The notes under the pieces: model-generated
The model's input: only the letters and a program-made list of their open reading frames with translations
Databases searched by the model: none
What the model was told of the DNA's origin: nothing
Shown here: positions 5,925 through 7,619 of the stretch, one piece after another
Numbering within the stretch: the first letter of the stretch is position 1
How the letters are laid out: every line of letters begins with the position of its first letter
Origin: Geoglobus sp.
GTDB lineage: Archaea; Halobacteriota; Archaeoglobi; Archaeoglobales; Archaeoglobaceae
Reading direction: 5' to 3'
Length of the DNA stretch: 7,619 nt
Assembly (NCBI GenBank): GCA_027016965.1
Contig: JALURI010000249.1
Location: 1-7,619, forward strand
Translations under genes and position numbers: made by a program

Positions 5925-6985
5925 TCGTAAGATATGAGGTTTTTGATGAGGATTACATTCCGGAAGAAATTCTTTTCAGGGATAGCCAGATGAACAGAAT
6001 AGCATTCTGCCTGAGACCTGCTGAGCACGGCAGCAGACCTATCAACATGCTCTGCCTCGGTCCACCAGCCACAGGAAAGACAACTGTTATGAGGTACATG
6101 ATGGCAGACGCCATGGAAAGTCTGAAAGGAGTCTATGTAAACTGTCAGATCCATCAGACAAAACAGCAGATATTTTTCAAAATTTTTGAGAGTGTATATG
6201 GCTACATCCCTCCACCGGGAATATCATTCCAGAAACTCTACGGCTCAATTCTAAAAAAAGGGGTTGAGAAAGATGAAATCTTTTTCGTTGTCCTCGATGA
6301 TATCAATCTCCTCCCTGAAAAGCTGGTAAATGAGGTACTTTATCTTTTGCTTAAAGGTCATGAGGAGATTAAAGGATTCAAGGCAGGAGTCGCATGTATT
6401 TCAACAGATTCCAAGATTTCAGCCCACTTCGATTCGAAAATTATCTCGGTATTCCATCCTGAAGAAATACTGTTTCCTGTTTATGACTTCGAAGAAATAT
6501 ATCACATACTCAGGAAAAGAGCGGAATCGGGGATAATTGGTGGAAAGGTTACAGAAGACGCTCTTGAACTCATTGCAGAAAAGGCATTCGAGTATCTTGA
6601 TTTGAGATTTGGCATAAATTTGCTTAAAACTTCTGTAATGGCTGCAGATAGGAAGGGGAAAGAGCTGGTTGCTGTTGAAGATGTTGAAGGAGTAATGGAA
6701 GACAGTAGATCTGTGTTTTTTAGAAAGATGGTCTCAGCTCTCAACAGTGATGAGATTGAGGTTTTGCTTCACATATACTCATCCCAATCCAGGTTCACAG
6801 GTGATATTTACAGAGAGATGGGAACCAAGATGGGATACACCAAGTTCTTCAAGATACTCAGAAAGCTTGAGAATCTGAGGCTCATAGATACTGCTGTCAA
6901 GTATGAAAAAGGACTAAAAAGGTATGTTATCAGGAGATTCAGAAGTGATGACATAATCAGGGCTGTTGATGAATACGTAAAATGA
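5921..6985 (+). CDS. cdc6: Orc1/Cdc6-family AAA+ protein (divergent)
   Basis: Orc1/Cdc6 proteins bind archaeal origins and load the MCM helicase. The 354-residue product is slightly short for the family (about 380-420) but seems complete. The N-terminal VFDEDYIPEEILFRDSQM matches the usual entry to the AAA+ core. Walker A is GPPATGKT (47-54) and Walker B is VVLDDIN (123-129). A sensor 1-like ISTD is at 160-163, sensor 2 Arg229 sits in DLRFGINLL, and a C-terminal winged-helix region covers about 270-345. Two departures from consensus stand out. The usual sensor 1 ISND has Thr162 in place of Asn, and the expected arginine finger in 'L.pRv.S' is Lys173 in FDSKIIS. This suggests a paralogue like the Cdc6-2/3 types rather than the main initiator (inference). 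ATG 5921 overlaps the moaB stop (ATGA), and the 3' end overlaps trm1 by 29 bases. Confidence 0.88.
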   Translation: MIVRYEVFDEDYIPEEILFRDSQMNRIAFCLRPAEHGSRPINMLCLGPPATGKTTVMRYMMADAMESLKGVYVNCQIHQTKQQIFFKIFESVYGYIPPPGISFQKLYGSILKKGVEKDEIFFVVLDDINLLPEKLVNEVLYLLLKGHEEIKGFKAGVACISTDSKISAHFDSKIISVFHPEEILFPVYDFEEIYHILRKRAESGIIGGKVTEDALELIAEKAFEYLDLRFGINLLKTSVMAADRKGKELVAVEDVEGVMEDSRSVFFRKMVSALNSDEIEVLLHIYSSQSRFTGDIYREMGTKMGYTKFFKILRKLENLRLIDTAVKYEKGLKRYVIRRFRSDDIIRAVDEYVK

Positions 6986-7619
6986 TCCCTCTGATCTCGC
7001 CTATTTCTGCATCGGTCTTGAATGAGGTTCCTGAAAATCTTGTTCTTGAGGCAAGGTATCCATGATCTCTCAGTGCTTTAATAACGTCTGAAACTGAAGG
7101 GGGGGAAATTTTAAGATTCCTGCATAAGTTATGGATATCGTAGTGAGTGACCGTCTGAATTTCGCTTTCAATTTTTTCAAACAGCTTTCCAGTCTCACCA
7201 TCTCTGCTGAGGGATGAAACAAATTTTGGATCGTGAAGCTCCCCAAGCCAGAGAGGACCGTACATTCTGAATTTCATTCCGCATTTGCAGAACAGTTCAG
7301 GGGTCTCAAATACATTAGTCCATAATCTGTTCCCGCATTTCCAGCAGTGAAGTATGTATCCGATCTTTTCATAGATTTTTCCGGCACCTCTACTTGTTTT
7401 CCGAAGTTTAATGTGAATCCTGTAACAGTGCTCCTTTATCCATGATATCACAACCTGACAGCTTTTATCGTATTTTGTCATTTCCCTTGCTATCTTTCCT
7501 GCAAGCATTCTCAGTCCTGTTTCATGGCAGTACTCTGTTTTCTCCGCAAATGAACTGTATTTCCTCAATCCGGATAGAGGTGAGCTTCCACAGAGTGCAG
7601 ATGTATCTGTTGCAGTCAC
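6957..7619 (-). CDS. trm1: tRNA (guanine26-N2)-dimethyltransferase Trm1, C-terminal part (cut by window edge)
   Basis: Trm1 uses two SAM molecules to form N2,N2-dimethylguanosine at position 26 of tRNA. Only the last ~220 residues of a protein usually about 375-380 long are visible; the reading frame runs off the window at 7619, so the start, the SAM-binding motif I and the catalytic Asp-Pro-Phe-Gly motif lie outside. The visible part starts with TATDTSALCG, which in the family follows the catalytic strand, then LRKYSSFAEKTEYCHETGLR. A zinc-type cluster HCWKCG...FCKCG (Cys92, 95, 111, 113 of the fragment), GPLWLGELHDPKFV (121-134), a winged-helix-like segment and the terminal SRTRFSGTSFKTDAEI are all typical. 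It converges on cdc6, and the last 29 bases of each gene overlap tail to tail. Identification is firm. Confidence 0.93.
   Translation of the reverse strand: MTATDTSALCGSSPLSGLRKYSSFAEKTEYCHETGLRMLAGKIAREMTKYDKSCQVVISWIKEHCYRIHIKLRKTSRGAGKIYEKIGYILHCWKCGNRLWTNVFETPELFCKCGMKFRMYGPLWLGELHDPKFVSSLSRDGETGKLFEKIESEIQTVTHYDIHNLCRNLKISPPSVSDVIKALRDHGYLASRTRFSGTSFKTDAEIGEIRGIILRIHQQP

Noticed and set aside
7095..7110. G-run GGGGGGG near cdc6 considered as part of an origin recognition box
   Set aside because: It sits inside trm1 coding sequence, lacks the rest of the archaeal ORB consensus and has no repeated partner or A/T-rich unwinding region nearby.

Overview
The window is archaeal and looks most like a member of the Archaeoglobales (Archaeoglobus, Geoglobus or Ferroglobus type); this is inferred from remembered protein families, not from a search. 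The evidence is aIF5B, an S6e ribosomal protein, archaeal FEN-1 with a C-terminal PCNA-binding motif, an Orc1/Cdc6-family AAA+ protein and archaeal Trm1. Strong GGTGAT-type ribosome binding sites, TATA-box promoters without a bacterial -35 element, and dominance of AGA/AGG arginine codons agree. The DNA is gene-dense: nine protein genes on the + strand and one, cut by the window edge, on the - strand. I saw no tRNA, rRNA, CRISPR array, insertion sequence or replication origin.

Region 1 (1-3951) is a translation-centred gene string: nucleoside diphosphate kinase (ndk), aIF5B (infB), S6e, a class I SAM methyltransferase, and a protein with a probable C-terminal tRNA-binding-type OB fold. Spacing is mostly overlapping or a few bases. 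The exception is the 76-base gap before S6e. It holds a 17-codon ORF with its own ribosome binding site, a 7-bp inverted repeat, a small hairpin, and a CACCTCT element complementary to the S6e ribosome binding site. It is the best candidate here for an undescribed regulatory element.

Region 2 (3952-4378) begins with a 106-base non-coding gap holding a clear TATA-type promoter. It drives a small protein with two predicted membrane segments and a helical, coiled-coil-like tail, whose function I do not recognise.

Region 3 (4379-6985) is a second compact unit: FEN-1, apparently transcribed from a promoter that makes its mRNA leaderless, then a MoaB-type molybdopterin protein and a divergent Orc1/Cdc6, joined by TGATG and ATGA overlaps. 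It puts two replication proteins and a metal-cofactor enzyme under one transcription unit. The Cdc6 departs from the usual residues at sensor 1 and at the arginine-finger position.

Region 4 (6957-7619, - strand) is the C-terminal part of tRNA (guanine26-N2) dimethyltransferase Trm1, converging on cdc6 with a 29-base tail-to-tail overlap. Its N-terminal catalytic part lies outside the window.
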